Shown here: positions 16,539-30,125 of the stretch, piece by piece
Position numbering within the stretch: position 1 is the first letter of the stretch
Layout of the letters: the number at the start of each line of letters is the position of its first letter
Source: a bacterium
GTDB taxonomy: Bacteria > Desulfobacterota > Binatia > DP-6
Reading direction: 5' to 3'
NCBI GenBank assembly: GCA_026129405.1
Contig: JAHCID010000011.1
Location: forward strand, 70,770-134,769
Length of the DNA: 64,000 nt
Notes under the pieces: generated by a model
Seen by the model: the letters and a program-made list of their open reading frames with translations, nothing else
What the model was told of the DNA's origin: nothing
The model's database searches: none
Translations under genes and position numbers: made by a program

Positions 16539-16906
16539 CAGCGGGTCCCTTCGATGGCCGAGCGCAGGAGGCCGAGACGCTTCGAGAGGATGCGCGTCAG
16601 CGCCACGTAGCGGCCGGCGTTGTCCGAGAGCTCGGCCATCTGCATGTCGAGATCGACGGTGTTGCCGTCGGCGCGTGGCGCGACGTCGTCGTCGTCGATC
16701 ACGCGGGGATCGACCTTCGCCGTGCCGCCGACCTCCGGCGCCTGGAACGCGCGGCGCAGCTCGGTGCGGAAGTCGACGTCCTGGGCGCGGTAGCCCGGCG
16801 TCTCGACGTTGGCGAGGTTCGTCGCCAGCACGGTGTGGCGCCGGTTGTGCACCGTGAGGGCGTTGGCGAGCCCCTGGAGGGTCGGATCGAGCAGCGGTGT
16901 GCGCAT
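16538..16906 (-). CDS. flgB: FlgB, proximal rod protein
   Basis: 122 residues. The motif HNRRHTVLATNLANVETPGY then RAQDVDF near residue 20 and the C-terminal SDNAGRYVALTRILSKRLGL identify FlgB. It lies only one base after the flgR stop, so the rod genes are in the same transcript as the two-component regulators. FlgB is at the base of the rod, contacting FliE. Confidence 0.95.
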   Translation of the reverse strand: MRTPLLDPTLQGLANALTVHNRRHTVLATNLANVETPGYRAQDVDFRTELRRAFQAPEVGGTAKVDPRVIDDDDVAPRADGNTVDLDMQMAELSDNAGRYVALTRILSKRLGLLRSAIEGTR

Positions 16907-16907
16907 G

Positions 16908-18274
<1,367 letters not shown>

Positions 18275-18278
<4 letters not shown>

Positions 18279-19216
18279 GCCTCCGCCGCGCGCAGCCGTG
18301 GCGCGTCGGCCTCTTCGCTCCGGCGCGCCGCGGCGCGCGGAATGCTCACCGTGAACTCGGCGCCGCGCCCGGGCTCGCTGCGCAGCGCGAGCGTGCCGTC
18401 CATGGCGAGCACCAGCTCGCGCGCGACGGCCAGCCCGAGCCCCGTGCCCTTCGCCCGCGTGGTGTAGAACGGGCGGAACACCAGCTCCTGCTCCGCCGCA
18501 CCGATGCCGGGACCGGTGTCGGCGACGACGACGCGCACGCGGTCCGCGTCGAGACCGACGGCGACGCGCAGCGTGCCGCCGTCGCCCATCGCCTGCACGG
18601 CGTTGCGCACCAGGTTCAGCAGCACCGGGCGCAGGAGATGCGGGTCCGCCTCCGCCGTCACCACCGGCGCCGCATAGGCACGCTCGACGACGATCGCGTT
18701 CGCGGCCCGCAGCTCGCCGGTGTAGCGCAGCGCGTCCTCGACCAGCGCGCAGCAGTCGACCGCCGCCCGGGCGGCCACGCGCGTGCGCGTGAACTCGAGC
18801 AGGTTGGTGACGAGATGGTTCAGATCGGCGATGCCCGACGCCACCTGCCGCGCGAGCCGCACCGTGTCCGGCTGATCGGCGAGGTCCTGGAGGAGGAGGC
18901 CGGTGAACAGCTCCATCGCCCCGAGCGGGTTGCGCACCTCGTGGGCGAGCATCGCCGCCATCTCGCCCATGGCGGCGAGGCGGCTCTGGCGCAGCGCCTC
19001 GGCCTCGAGGCGGCGCTCGCGCTCGAGGCTCTCGGCGAGCAGCCGGTTCTTCTCCTCGAGCTCGGTGGTGAGGTCCTGCACGCGGATGCGGAGCGCGCCG
19101 TACTCGTGCTCGAGCCGCGCGGTCGCGTCGCTGAAGTGCGCGAACGCGCGCGCCAGGCCGTGCAGCTCCGGCGGCGCCGCGGCGGCGCCGTCCAGCGCCA
19201 GCATCTCAATGGGCAT
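18275..19216 (-). CDS. flgS: FlgS-like cytoplasmic sensor histidine kinase
   Basis: 313 residues, no membrane span, hence a soluble kinase. A coiled coil occupies about residues 30-75; the H-box is [20 protein letters not shown] with His92 as phospho-site; N-box [15 protein letters not shown]1 [13 protein letters not shown]2 [25 protein letters not shown] ribosome-binding site precedes the ATG. In Campylobacter, FlgS reads the state of the export gate/basal body and phosphorylates FlgR; the same role is inferred from pairing and operon position. Overlaps both neighbours. Confidence 0.9.
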
Positions 19217-21749
19217 GGCGTTCCTCCAGCGAGGCGGGCTCGACCGGCGTCAGCGGGACGCCGTCGGCCGCAGGCCCGGCGGGCAGCTCCACGCGCCCCA
19301 GCGCGACCGCGGCGCGACGCACGAGCGGATCGCCGCTCTCGGTCGCGGCGGCGAGCGCGAGCCGCGCCTTCGCCCCCGTCGCGGCGCGTGAAGGCGATGC
19401 GCACGAGACCGGCGGCGGCGCCCGCCCGGGCCCGCACGCCGGGCCGAAGGCGGCTGCGCCTCGTAACGCGCCGTCGCGGCGTTCACCCAGTCGCCCACCG
19501 GCGAGCGCGGCGTCGCCCGCCGACGACGAAGGCGGCGGCGATCTCGCCGTCGAGGGCGTCGTCCAGGAGCGCTCCGCCGCGAGGCCCGCGGCGGTTCGGG
19601 TCGCCGTCGGCGAGCGCGATCCGGGTCCGCACGCGGGCGAGCCGCGGGACGAGCGCGGATTCCATGGTGCGCGGCTCGATCCGCGCCACCGCGCCGCGCG
19701 CCCGGCGACGGCGCCGGCCACGAGCGCCGCCTCGGCGTAGGCGATGCGGCCCCCCGGGTCGCGGCCGGTGGCGTCGAACGCGAGCAGGCGTGCGGCCTCG
19801 CCCGGCAGACCGAGGCGGGCGAGCGCGTCGGCGATCACCGCGCGGTCGCGCGGGTCGAGCACCTGGCGCACCGTGGTCGTGTGCGCGGCGTAGAGCGTCG
19901 CCAGCCCCGGCCAGTCCTCGGCGGCGCGCAGCGAGCGGACCAGATCGCCGAGAAGCCCGGCGCGGCGAGCGTCGGCCTCGCGCTGCCCCTGCGGGCCGAG
20001 CTGCGCGGCGCGATCGAGGATGTCGAGCGCGTCGCCGAAGCGACCGCTGCGCGCGGTGGCGTCGGCGGCCTCGCCGAGCAGCTCGGCGCGCGGCGCGGCC
20101 GGGCCGTCGCCGGCGGCGAGCTCGGTGAGGCGCGCGGCGGCACGGCCGGCGTCGCCGCGGACGTCGAGCCGGGCGAGGCCGATCTCGGCCTCGAGCACGG
20201 TCGCGCGCGCGACGCGCCGTCCGAGCACGCGCTCGAAGGCGACCCGCGCGGTGTTCAGATCCTCGTCCTCGAGCGCGAGCCGTCCCTGGAGCAGGTCCAG
20301 CTTGGCGTCCTCCTCCGGCGTGGTGCGCTCGCGCGGCGCATCGAGCAGCGCCCGGGCCTCGGCCCGACCGCCGGCGGCGGCGATCGCCTCGGCGCGATCG
20401 TGCAGCGCGCTCGGCGTCGTCGCCACCGTCTCCGGGCACTCGGCGGCGACGCGGCGGAAGAGCGTCGCCGCGGCGTCGGCGCGGCCGACGGCGCGCTCCT
20501 GCCGCGCCTCTTCGACGCGACACTCGCAGGCGAGCTCCGCTCCGCCCGAGACGCGCGCCTCGCGCAGGCGCTTGCGCGCGTCGTCGAGCCGACCCCGCGC
20601 GCGCAGCGCGGCGGCGAGCCCGAGGCGCGCGTACGGTGCGAGCGCATCCGACGGGAAGCGGTCGAGGAAGATCGCATAGGCGGAGCTGGCCTCCGGCTGG
20701 AAGCCGAGCCATGCCGCCGCGAGTCCCACCATCAGCTGCGCGCGCGGCGCCTCCGCGAAGTCGGGGGCGTTGCGCACGGCGCGCTCGTAGGCCGCGATCG
20801 CCTCCAGCGTGTCGTCCTGGCCGACCAGCGCGCGCGCCAGGAGCACGTCGCCGGCGAGGAACAGCGCGGCCGTCGACGCGGGCTGCGCCGGCGGCGGCGG
20901 CGGCACGGTGCCGTCGCTGCGCCACCGGCGGAGCGTCGCGCAGCGGCACGCCGCCGGTCGCCGTACTCGGCGCGCTCGAGGGCCGGCAGCACGAGGCGCA
21001 TGCCCTGCACCAGCGTGTACGGCGTGCCGGCGATCAGCGCCGGACGGCGGCGTCGGCACCGGCGCCGCGGCCTCGAGCGGCAGGGACGGCAGGTACGGGC
21101 ACCGGCGCCGACGGGCCCGGGCTGCGTCGTCCGACGGCCGGCTCGCCCGGCGGCAGCCGCCGGCCTGCCGGGCGCCGCGGCGGCGGGCGGGGCGGCCGGC
21201 CGGCGGCGGCGCAGCCAGGCGGCGCGCGGCGACCGTCGCCACCGCGAGGCGCCCGGCGGGACGCGCGGGCGCGGCCGCGTCGCGCACCGGCACGCGCGGC
21301 GCCGGCGTGGCGAGCGGGCGCGGCGCCGGCGCCGCGGCGACCGGCTCCGGCGCGAGCCGCAGGCGCAGCTCACGCCCGCGCGCGCCGAGCGTGAAGCCCG
21401 TCGGCCGCTCGAGCTCGATCACCACGCGCGCGGTCGACGGATCGTGCTGTCCCGTGCGCACCGCCCGCACCTGCCCGCGGCCGGCAAAGGCGCGCGCCAG
21501 GCGCGGATCGAGCTGCGTCCCGGCCACGTCGACGTAGACGCGCTCCGGCGCGCCGTCGCTCGCGGGCAGACGCCGGGCCAGCCCCTCCGCCCGAGCGCTC
21601 AGGAGGATGCGGACCTCGCGCTCGCCGACCTCGATGCGTTCGATGCGGGGGGACGGGGCCACCAGGCTCCGTCCCCCCTGTGCACCGTGTGGGGGCAGAT
21701 CCACACCACGGGCGCCGGCCGTTCCACCGATCACCACCGCACCCACCAT
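19206..21749 (-). CDS. AMIN-domain and TPR protein heading the flagellar operon (frameshifted)
   Basis: The predicted product, once several frameshifts are bridged, is about 840 residues. From the ATG at 21749 there is a short hydrophobic stretch ([15 protein letters not shown]), an AMIN domain at about 34-135 ([52 protein letters not shown]), a Pro/Ala linker, then tetratricopeptide-like helical repeats. AMIN domains bind peptidoglycan or secretin-type complexes. At least two indels fall within about 20,900-21,060 and at least three within about 19,380-19,720. First gene after a sigma-54 promoter and overlapping flgS by 11 bases, so a role in the periplasmic part of the motor is inferred (compare TPR protein PflA of Campylobacter). 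Confidence 0.7.
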   Translation of the reverse strand: MVGAVVIGGTAGARGVDLPPHGAQGGRSLVAPSPRIERIEVGEREVRILLSARAEGLARRLPASDGAPERVYVDVAGTQLDPRLARAFAGRGQVRAVRTGQHDPSTARVVIELERPTGFTLGARGRELRLRLAPEPVAAAPAPRPLATPAPRVPVRDAAAPARPAGRLAVATVAARRLAAPPPAGRPARRRGARQAGGCRRASRPSDDAARARRRRCPYLPSLPLEAAAPVPTPPSGADRRHAVHAGAGHAPRAAGPRARRVRRPAACRCATLRRWRSDGTVPPPPPAQPASTAALFLAGDVLLARALVGQDDTLEAIAAYERAVRNAPDFAEAPRAQLMVGLAAAWLGFQPEASSAYAIFLDRFPSDALAPYARLGLAAALRARGRLDDARKRLREARVSGGAELACECRVEEARQERAVGRADAAATLFRRVAAECPETVATTPSALHDRAEAIAAAGGRAEARALLDAPRERTTPEEDAKLDLLQGRLALEDEDLNTARVAFERVLGRRVARATVLEAEIGLARLDVRGDAGRAAARLTELAAGDGPAAPRAELLGEAADATARSGRFGDALDILDRAAQLGPQGQREADARRAGLLGDLVRSLRAAEDWPGLATLYAAHTTTVRQVLDPRDRAVIADALARLGLPGEAARLLAFDATGRDPGGRIAYAEAALVAGAVAGRAARWRGSSRAPWNPRSSRGSPACGPGSRSPTATRTAAGLAAERSWTTPSTARSPPPSSSAGDAALAGGRLGERRDGALRGAAAFGPACGPGRAPPPVSCASPSRAATGAKARLALAAATESGDPLVRRAAVALGRVELPAGPAADGVPLTPVEPASLEERHAH

Positions 21750-21805
21750 CAGCCGGCCGCACCACCTCAGCAGCCCCCGCGCCTGCCCCACGGAGCGGCG
21801 GAGGG

Positions 21806-21821
21806 AGCAAGCCCGGTGCCA
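21806..21821 (-). promoter_or_regulatory. Sigma-54 promoter of the AMIN/TPR-flgSR-flgBC-fliE...motE operon
   Basis: Minus-strand TGGCACCGGGCTTGCT is a full consensus match. Predicted start near 21795, 46 bases before the ATG. Since flgS and flgR lie in this unit, the circuit would be autoregulatory. Confidence 0.82.
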
Positions 21822-21865
21822 CCGGGCAAACCCTTCCGCTTCCGGTGCTTCCTGCCTGCCGCCGG

Positions 21866-21882
21866 CCCGCCCGCGCGGCGGG
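21866..21882 (-). terminator. Possible hairpin terminator after the hybrid kinase gene
   Basis: CCCGCC (21866-21871) and GGCGGG (21877-21882) form a six-base GC stem with a five-base loop, about 60 bases past the kinase stop. No U-tract. Weak support. Confidence 0.25.
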
Positions 21883-21895
21883 GGCTGACACTCCG

Positions 21896-21909
21896 GCCAG
21901 AGCCTTGAC
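21896..21909. promoter_or_regulatory. Candidate FlgR/FleQ-type box upstream of the flgSR operon
   Basis: GCCAGAGCCTTGAC matches GTCA-N6-TGAC with one mismatch. The centre is about 107 bases upstream of the predicted start, the same distance as at two other sigma-54 promoters in this window. Confidence 0.4.
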
Positions 21910-21940
21910 GGTCCGCGGCCGGCAGGAGCTGCCGCCCCGG

Positions 21941-25027
<3,087 letters not shown>

Positions 25028-25031
<4 letters not shown>

Positions 25032-26047
25032 GGCGGCCCGCTCCCCGGGTCGAGCCGCGCGACCGCGCCCGGCACCCGCGACGGACCGCCCAGATGGCCG
25101 ATGCGCCGCATGACTGCGTCGACCCGCGGCAGCGTCAGCTCGAGGAGCCCGCCCGGCGCGAGGTAGCGGGCCTGCTCGTGCGCCGGCACGAGGCGGATGC
25201 CGCGCCCCAGCACGGCGCGGAACTCGCGCGGCTCGATGCCCTCGCGCGCCGCCATCGTCGCGTGCGCCTCGTCGGGGTGCGCCTCGGCGAAGCGCCGCGC
25301 GGCCTCGAAGGCGCGCGCGATGGCCCGGGCGTGGTGCGGGCGCTCGGCGACGAGCGCGGCGTCGAGCGCGACCACGTCGACGATCTCGCCCGGCAGCGCG
25401 CGGCTGCTGAACACGGGCACCGCCCCCAACCGCTCCAGCCCCGCCGCGAACGGCGGATACGTCACCGCCGCGTCGACCTCGCCGGCGGCGAACGCCTCGG
25501 CGATGTGCGTCTGGTCGATGAACACCGGCGCGACGTCCGCGAGCGTCAGACCGTGCGCCACGAGCGCGCGCGCGAGCAGGTAGACGCCGCTCGACGCCGG
25601 CTCGGCCGCGACGCGCCGGCCGCGGAGCGCCGCCACGTCGCCCAGGCCCGGCCGCGCGAGCACCACGTCGGCCCCGTCGGAGGTGTCGACCACGAGGATC
25701 GCCTGGGGATCGCGGCCGGCTACGCTGCGTGCGCCGAGCAGCTCGACGACGGTGCAGGCGAGCCCGTCGGTCTGGCCGCGCTCGTAGGCGCGGCGCGCGT
25801 CCGCGAGCGAGCTCAGCTCGACGAGGTGCACCGGCACGCCGGCCTCGGCGAAGAGCCCCTGCTCCTGCGCCAGGTAGAGGAGGTCGAACGGCGGCCAGGG
25901 GTGCACCGCGATGCGGATGGGCGCCGGCGACTCGGCGCGGCAGCCCGCGAGGACGAGCGCCAGCACGCCGGCGCACAGCCAGCGGTTGCCGCGTCGCCGC
26001 CCGCCCGGCCCGCGCACGCCGGCCCGCCGCCCGCCCGACGGCGTCAC
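25028..26047 (-). CDS. NMT1/THI5-type solute-binding lipoprotein
   Basis: 339 residues from a GTG at 26047 overlapping the preceding stop. A lipoprotein signal peptide ends in the lipobox LVLAGC ([17 protein letters not shown]), so the mature protein is membrane-anchored in the periplasm. The mature part has the SsuA/ThiY/NMT1 pattern: [53 protein letters not shown] and [15 protein letters not shown]. No ABC permease or ATPase is adjacent; instead a hybrid kinase follows immediately. I infer a sensing role rather than transport. The ligand is unknown. Confidence 0.85.
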
Positions 26048-26589
26048 GCCGTGCCGAGCAGCGCGGGCACGAGCTCGACGATCAGGATCTGCGCCACCTC
26101 GTCCCAGCGCCCGGCGCGCTCGGCGTCGGTGAGCCGGCCGCCCACGCGCTCCAGCACCGCGACGATGCCCGCACAGCGCGGCGCCCCGCCCTCGATGACG
26201 GCGAGGTGCTGGTCGAGCTCGAGGACGAGCCCCAGATCGCGCGACGCCGTGGCGAGGAGAGCGTTCGCCGCCTGGACCTCGCCGTGCGCGAAGCCGTCCG
26301 CCGCCCGCGCCAGGCGATCGGCGATGTGGCGCAGGTGGTCGCCGATCTGCCCGCGGCGCTCGGCCGCGAACTCCACCGGCGTCAGCGTCGTCACGGCGAC
26401 GGTCTCCGAGCCGGCGAGGCGCCACGCCGCCAGAGCGACGCTGTCGGTGAAGTCGGCGGCGCGGCCGTCGACCTCGACGTCGGTGATGGTGCGATCGGGG
26501 TCCACGTGCGGCACGAGGGCCTCGAGCAGCTCGCCCAGGCTCCCCGGCCGCGGCAGCGCGACGGCCGCGCCGTCAAGCGTGATGTGCAT
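26044..26589 (-). CDS. Uncharacterised 181-residue protein
   Basis: The start at 26589 is chosen for its GGAGG ribosome-binding site; an upstream in-frame Met lacks one. No family recognised. The N-terminal 80 residues look like a small alpha/beta domain ([40 protein letters not shown]), the remainder is helical ([39 protein letters not shown]). No signal peptide. It overlaps the GT9 gene upstream by 17 bases and the lipoprotein downstream by four, so it is co-translated with both. Cytoplasmic helical proteins of this size beside flagellin-modifying transferases sometimes act as flagellar chaperones, but this is speculation. Confidence 0.6.
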   Translation of the reverse strand: MHITLDGAAVALPRPGSLGELLEALVPHVDPDRTITDVEVDGRAADFTDSVALAAWRLAGSETVAVTTLTPVEFAAERRGQIGDHLRHIADRLARAADGFAHGEVQAANALLATASRDLGLVLELDQHLAVIEGGAPRCAGIVAVLERVGGRLTDAERAGRWDEVAQILIVELVPALLGTA

Positions 26590-28183
26590 CGGTTCGTCCT
26601 CCCTGGAGCAACGTCGCGAGACGCTCGGCGCGCTCGGCGAGCCGGTCGTGCAGGCCACGGGTGGCGGCGGCGAGAGCCGGCACGTCGTCGCCGTCGAGGT
26701 TCTCCTTGTCGAAGCGCAGCACCTGGCAGAGCAGGCTCGCGGGCTCGTGCATGGCGCCGAAGCGCAGCAGCGCGGCGTCGAGCTCCTCGAGCCGGCGGGC
26801 CGCGGTCTCCAGACCCGCGAGGTCGGCCGCGTCGCGGGCCAGGGCCTCGACGCGCGCCGCCTGCGCCCGCCCTTCGCTCGCCAGCTCGGCGAGCCGCGCG
26901 AGCGTGCGCGCCTCGGCCGGCAGCGCGGCGCCGAGCGGCGCCGGCGGCGTGCCGTCGAGCTCGGCCTTCCAGAACAGCCGATAGGCGCGGCGCAGCGTCT
27001 CGGCGCGGCTCGCCGCCGCCGGCCCGAGGCGCACGGCCTCGAAGAGGCCCTCGGCGTCGAAGCCGGTGCGATACCAGGCCACGTCCGGCCAGCGCACCGA
27101 GGCCGCCGCGAGCGCCGTCCAGTCGCCAGCGCGCCGCGCCACCACCGCCTCGGCGACCGCCTCGGGCGCGAACGTGTCGCGGCAGAACGGCTCGAGGCAG
27201 GTGACGTTGTGGTCGCACGGCGCGCACGCGACCTCGGCGTGCAGGCAGACGTGATCCGGCGCGTACGGCCCGGTGTCGAACGGCAGCGCCGGGCCGAAGA
27301 ACAGCGCCACCACCGGCGTGCCGACCGCGACCGCCATGTGCATCGGCCCGGTGTCGCCCGTCACCAGCACGTCGCAGCGTGCGAGCAGCGCCCCCAGCTC
27401 GTCCACCGACGTCCGCCCGCAGCAGTCGATCGCCAGCGGCCCGAGCGCCGCCGCGATCTCCTCGGCGACCGGCCGGTCGCCGCCGCCGCCGCAGAGGACG
27501 ACGCGCGCGCCGATGCGCTCCGCGAGCAGCCGCGCCACGGCGACGAAGCGCGCCGCGGGCCAGCGGCGCACGGCGCGGCTGGCGCCGAGCTGGAAGCCGA
27601 CCAGCGGCACGCCGGGCGCCGCGCCCGCGGCGGCGAGCCGCTCCGCGACGGCGGCGTGCGCGGCGGCGGGCACCCGATAGGCCAGCGCCTGCGGCCCGCG
27701 GCGCACGCCGGCGACGCGCTTGTAGTAGTCGACGAGGTTGAACGGCGCCTGCCGGCGCTGCAGGCAGCTCGCCGAGAAGAGCCGCGACCACGGATGCGAG
27801 ATCAGGCGGTGGCCGTCGCTGGTCATCGTCCAGCCGCGCGTATCGGCGACGCCGATCAGGCGCAGCAGCACGGCGCTCATCTTGGAGCTCGAGTAGTTGA
27901 GCGCGAGATCGAAGCGCTCGGCGCGCAGCGCCGTCACCAGCGCCTCGACCGTGCGGTAGGCGCCGAGGAGGTCGTCCCGCAGCATGGTGCGGCCGAGCGC
28001 GTCGAGGTCGATCGGCCAGACGCGGTCGATGCCGGGCAGGCCGTCGCAGACGGCGGCGAAGTTGCGCTCGACCACCACCGTCACGTGCGCGTCCGGGTGC
28101 TCCTCGCGCAGCCCGGCGATCGTCGGCCCGGTCTGGAGGAGATCCCCGAAGCGGGTGAGGTTCACGACCAGGACGCGCCTCAT
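26573..28183 (-). CDS. Heptosyltransferase-like glycosyltransferase (GT9) with helical C-terminal extension
   Basis: 536 residues from the ATG at 28183 (ATGA overlap with the upstream gene). GT9 signatures: RRVLVVNLTRFGDLLQTGPT at the start, VPLVGFQLGASRAVRRWPAA, ARVVLCGGGGDRPVAEEIA and CDVLVTGDTGPMHMAVAVGT then PVVALFFGPA. A cysteine cluster CAPCDHNVTC follows (about residue 325). The last 180 residues are an extra helical domain not present in RfaF-type enzymes. Likely transfers a sugar from an ADP- or NDP-donor onto flagellin or a surface glycan; substrate unknown. Co-transcribed with the CgeB-like gene. Confidence 0.85.
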   Translation of the reverse strand: MRRVLVVNLTRFGDLLQTGPTIAGLREEHPDAHVTVVVERNFAAVCDGLPGIDRVWPIDLDALGRTMLRDDLLGAYRTVEALVTALRAERFDLALNYSSSKMSAVLLRLIGVADTRGWTMTSDGHRLISHPWSRLFSASCLQRRQAPFNLVDYYKRVAGVRRGPQALAYRVPAAAHAAVAERLAAAGAAPGVPLVGFQLGASRAVRRWPAARFVAVARLLAERIGARVVLCGGGGDRPVAEEIAAALGPLAIDCCGRTSVDELGALLARCDVLVTGDTGPMHMAVAVGTPVVALFFGPALPFDTGPYAPDHVCLHAEVACAPCDHNVTCLEPFCRDTFAPEAVAEAVVARRAGDWTALAAASVRWPDVAWYRTGFDAEGLFEAVRLGPAAASRAETLRRAYRLFWKAELDGTPPAPLGAALPAEARTLARLAELASEGRAQAARVEALARDAADLAGLETAARRLEELDAALLRFGAMHEPASLLCQVLRFDKENLDGDDVPALAAATRGLHDRLAERAERLATLLQGGRTDAHHA

Positions 28184-29985
28184 GCCCGCGCCTCGCGCAC
28201 GTAGAGCTCGTCGAACTGGTGGAGGAAGAGGAGGATCTGCTCGGGCTCCGAGAGGCCGCCCTCGCGGCGCAGGAGGCGCTGCACCAGGCCATCGAGCGTG
28301 AACGGCGTCGCGGCGGGCACGGTGCCGAGGAAGGCGCCCAGGGGCGAGCCGGCCTCGGCGCGCGCCACGTCGCCGGCGGTCGCGCGGCGCGGCCGCGCGC
28401 GCAGGCGCTCGGCGTCGAGCCCGCAGACGGTCTCCAGCAGGCTCGCCATGCGGTGGCGGTAGGTGTGCTCGGCGAGCACGCGGCGGCGTGCCGCCGCCGC
28501 CGTCGTCATGCGGGCGGCGGGCCGCGCGAGCCAGTCGCGCACCAGCTCCGGCAGCGCGCCGGCGTCGGCGAAGGTGACGATCTCGCGCTCGGCCGCGAAC
28601 AGCGGCGGCAGCAGCGCGCGCGCGTCCGTCAGCTGGAAGGCGCCGCAGGCGGCGAGCTCGAAGGTGCGCGGGTTCACGAAGTCGCCGCGTGGATCGACGC
28701 CGTCGACCCAGGTCGACGAGTGCAGATTCAGGTTGACGGTGGTGGCGTTGAAGATGCGCACCGAATCGTCGGTGCCGATGCGCGCCCCGTCCCGCTGCAC
28801 GGCCGCCTCGACGATCCCCGCCCCGCCCCACTCCGTGCCCCAGATGCGCAGCCCCTGCTCGAGCAGCGGCCGGAACGCCAGCCGGCGGTTGCGGTAGCCG
28901 GCGCCGACGAAGCCGACCGGCGCACCCAGCGCGGCGCGCTCGTCGGCCGACAGCGCCAGCGGCCGGTGCACGGACGGATCCGCCGCCAGGGGCAGGTAGT
29001 GCGCGCGCCCGCCGGTGGCGGCGCGCAGGTCGTCCAGAAACGTCCCCTGCTGGATGACGAAGAAGTGGTCGCAGGCCGGCGCCAGATCGCGCCAGTACGG
29101 GAACAGCCGGTGGTCCTCGACGAACCAGAACGCGCGCAGCGCGCCGCGCTGGCCGATCTCGTGCAGCACGGCGGCGTCGACCGGCGCCTGCGCCATGCAC
29201 AGCACGAGGTCCGGCTGCGCCGCCTCGACGGCGGCGAGGATGCCGGTCGCGAGGAAGCGCCCGAAGGCGCTCCGCACCACCCGGCGCGCGCCGGCGCTGG
29301 CCGTGAAGCGCGGGATGGCGTCCATCCCTGCCGCGTACGGCGCGAGGTCGAGCACGACGACGTCGTGGCCGAGCTCGCCGAGCGCGCGCGCACAGTAGAA
29401 CGTGATCGGGTGCGAGCCGCCGCCGACGGGCGAGACGACCAGCACCCGCAGGCGCAGCCCGGCGAGCAGCGCGCGGGCCCCGAGCCGCTCGCGCGCGCCC
29501 TGGAGCGCGGCGCCGCCGCGCAGCAGCGCCGGCGCGTACGGGCAGAGCGCGAAGGCTCCCCAGGCGTCGAGCACCTCCGCCGCCGGCGCCTCGCGCAGCA
29601 GCATCGTGCGCGCCAGCACCGCGGTGAGATCGCGCGCGGCGAGCGCCGTGCGCACGAGCCGCAGGTCGGGCTCGACGACCACCACCGGCCCGTCCCATGC
29701 CGCACCCAGCGCCTCGACGTGCCAGCCGAGCCCGAAGCCGAGCACCACGGCCGTCGCACGCGGGCCGAGCGGCTCCAGGCGCGCCCGTTGGCCCTGCGCC
29801 CAGCGCACGCCGTCGCGGCGCGGGTCGCGGGCGTTGTGGAGCAGCACGCCGCCCGCGGTGAGCGTCGCATCCCCGCTCGGGGCGAGCACCGGCGCCTCGG
29901 GCAGCGGCGCCGCGGCGCGCACCAGCTCGGCCAGCGCCGCGTCGCGCGCGAGCGCGCGCAGGTTGGCTTCGAGGAACGCGCTCAC
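28180..29985 (-). CDS. CgeB-like glycosyltransferase, two-domain
   Basis: 601 residues. Residues 1-160 form a Rossmann-like N-terminal region (VVLGFGLGWHVEALGAAW; VVVVEPDLRLVRTAL) reminiscent of the motility accessory/Maf-type front half. Residues about 175-520 match the CgeB/Glyco_trans_1_2 family: RVLVVSPVGGGSHPITFYCA, LRAFWFVEDHRLFPYWRDLA, FVNPRTFELAACGAFQLTDA, EIVTFADAGALPELV. Such proteins are frequent in flagellin-glycosylation islands of delta-lineage bacteria. Directly downstream of a sigma-54 promoter and coupled to GT9. Confidence 0.8.
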   Translation of the reverse strand: MSAFLEANLRALARDAALAELVRAAAPLPEAPVLAPSGDATLTAGGVLLHNARDPRRDGVRWAQGQRARLEPLGPRATAVVLGFGLGWHVEALGAAWDGPVVVVEPDLRLVRTALAARDLTAVLARTMLLREAPAAEVLDAWGAFALCPYAPALLRGGAALQGARERLGARALLAGLRLRVLVVSPVGGGSHPITFYCARALGELGHDVVVLDLAPYAAGMDAIPRFTASAGARRVVRSAFGRFLATGILAAVEAAQPDLVLCMAQAPVDAAVLHEIGQRGALRAFWFVEDHRLFPYWRDLAPACDHFFVIQQGTFLDDLRAATGGRAHYLPLAADPSVHRPLALSADERAALGAPVGFVGAGYRNRRLAFRPLLEQGLRIWGTEWGGAGIVEAAVQRDGARIGTDDSVRIFNATTVNLNLHSSTWVDGVDPRGDFVNPRTFELAACGAFQLTDARALLPPLFAAEREIVTFADAGALPELVRDWLARPAARMTTAAAARRRVLAEHTYRHRMASLLETVCGLDAERLRARPRRATAGDVARAEAGSPLGAFLGTVPAATPFTLDGLVQRLLRREGGLSEPEQILLFLHQFDELYVREARA

Positions 29986-30044
29986 GCGCGGCCCCCGCCC
30001 GGCGCCGCGGGGGCGGTCGATCGACGGACGTCCACGCGGGCGTC

Positions 30045-30060
30045 AGCATGCGGCGTGCCA
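30045..30060 (-). promoter_or_regulatory. Sigma-54 promoter of the CgeB-like/GT9 operon
   Basis: Minus-strand TGGCACGCCGCATGCT has a perfect -24 block and GC at -12; the -12 block is ATGCT rather than TTGCT. Predicted start near 30034, leader about 49 bases. The remaining gap (29986-30112) holds nothing else I can support. Confidence 0.6.
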
Positions 30061-30111
30061 TGTACCCGGCGCGCGGTCGGGCGCACGCGCGCCGCCGGAC
30101 GGTGGTCCGGG

Positions 30112-30125
30112 GTCAGGACGTTGAC
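30112..30125. promoter_or_regulatory. FlgR/FleQ-type box upstream of the CgeB-like gene
   Basis: GTCAGGACGTTGAC, exact GTCA-N6-TGAC, overlapping the stop codon of the upstream glycosyltransferase gene. Centre about 84 bases upstream of the predicted transcription start. Confidence 0.5.
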
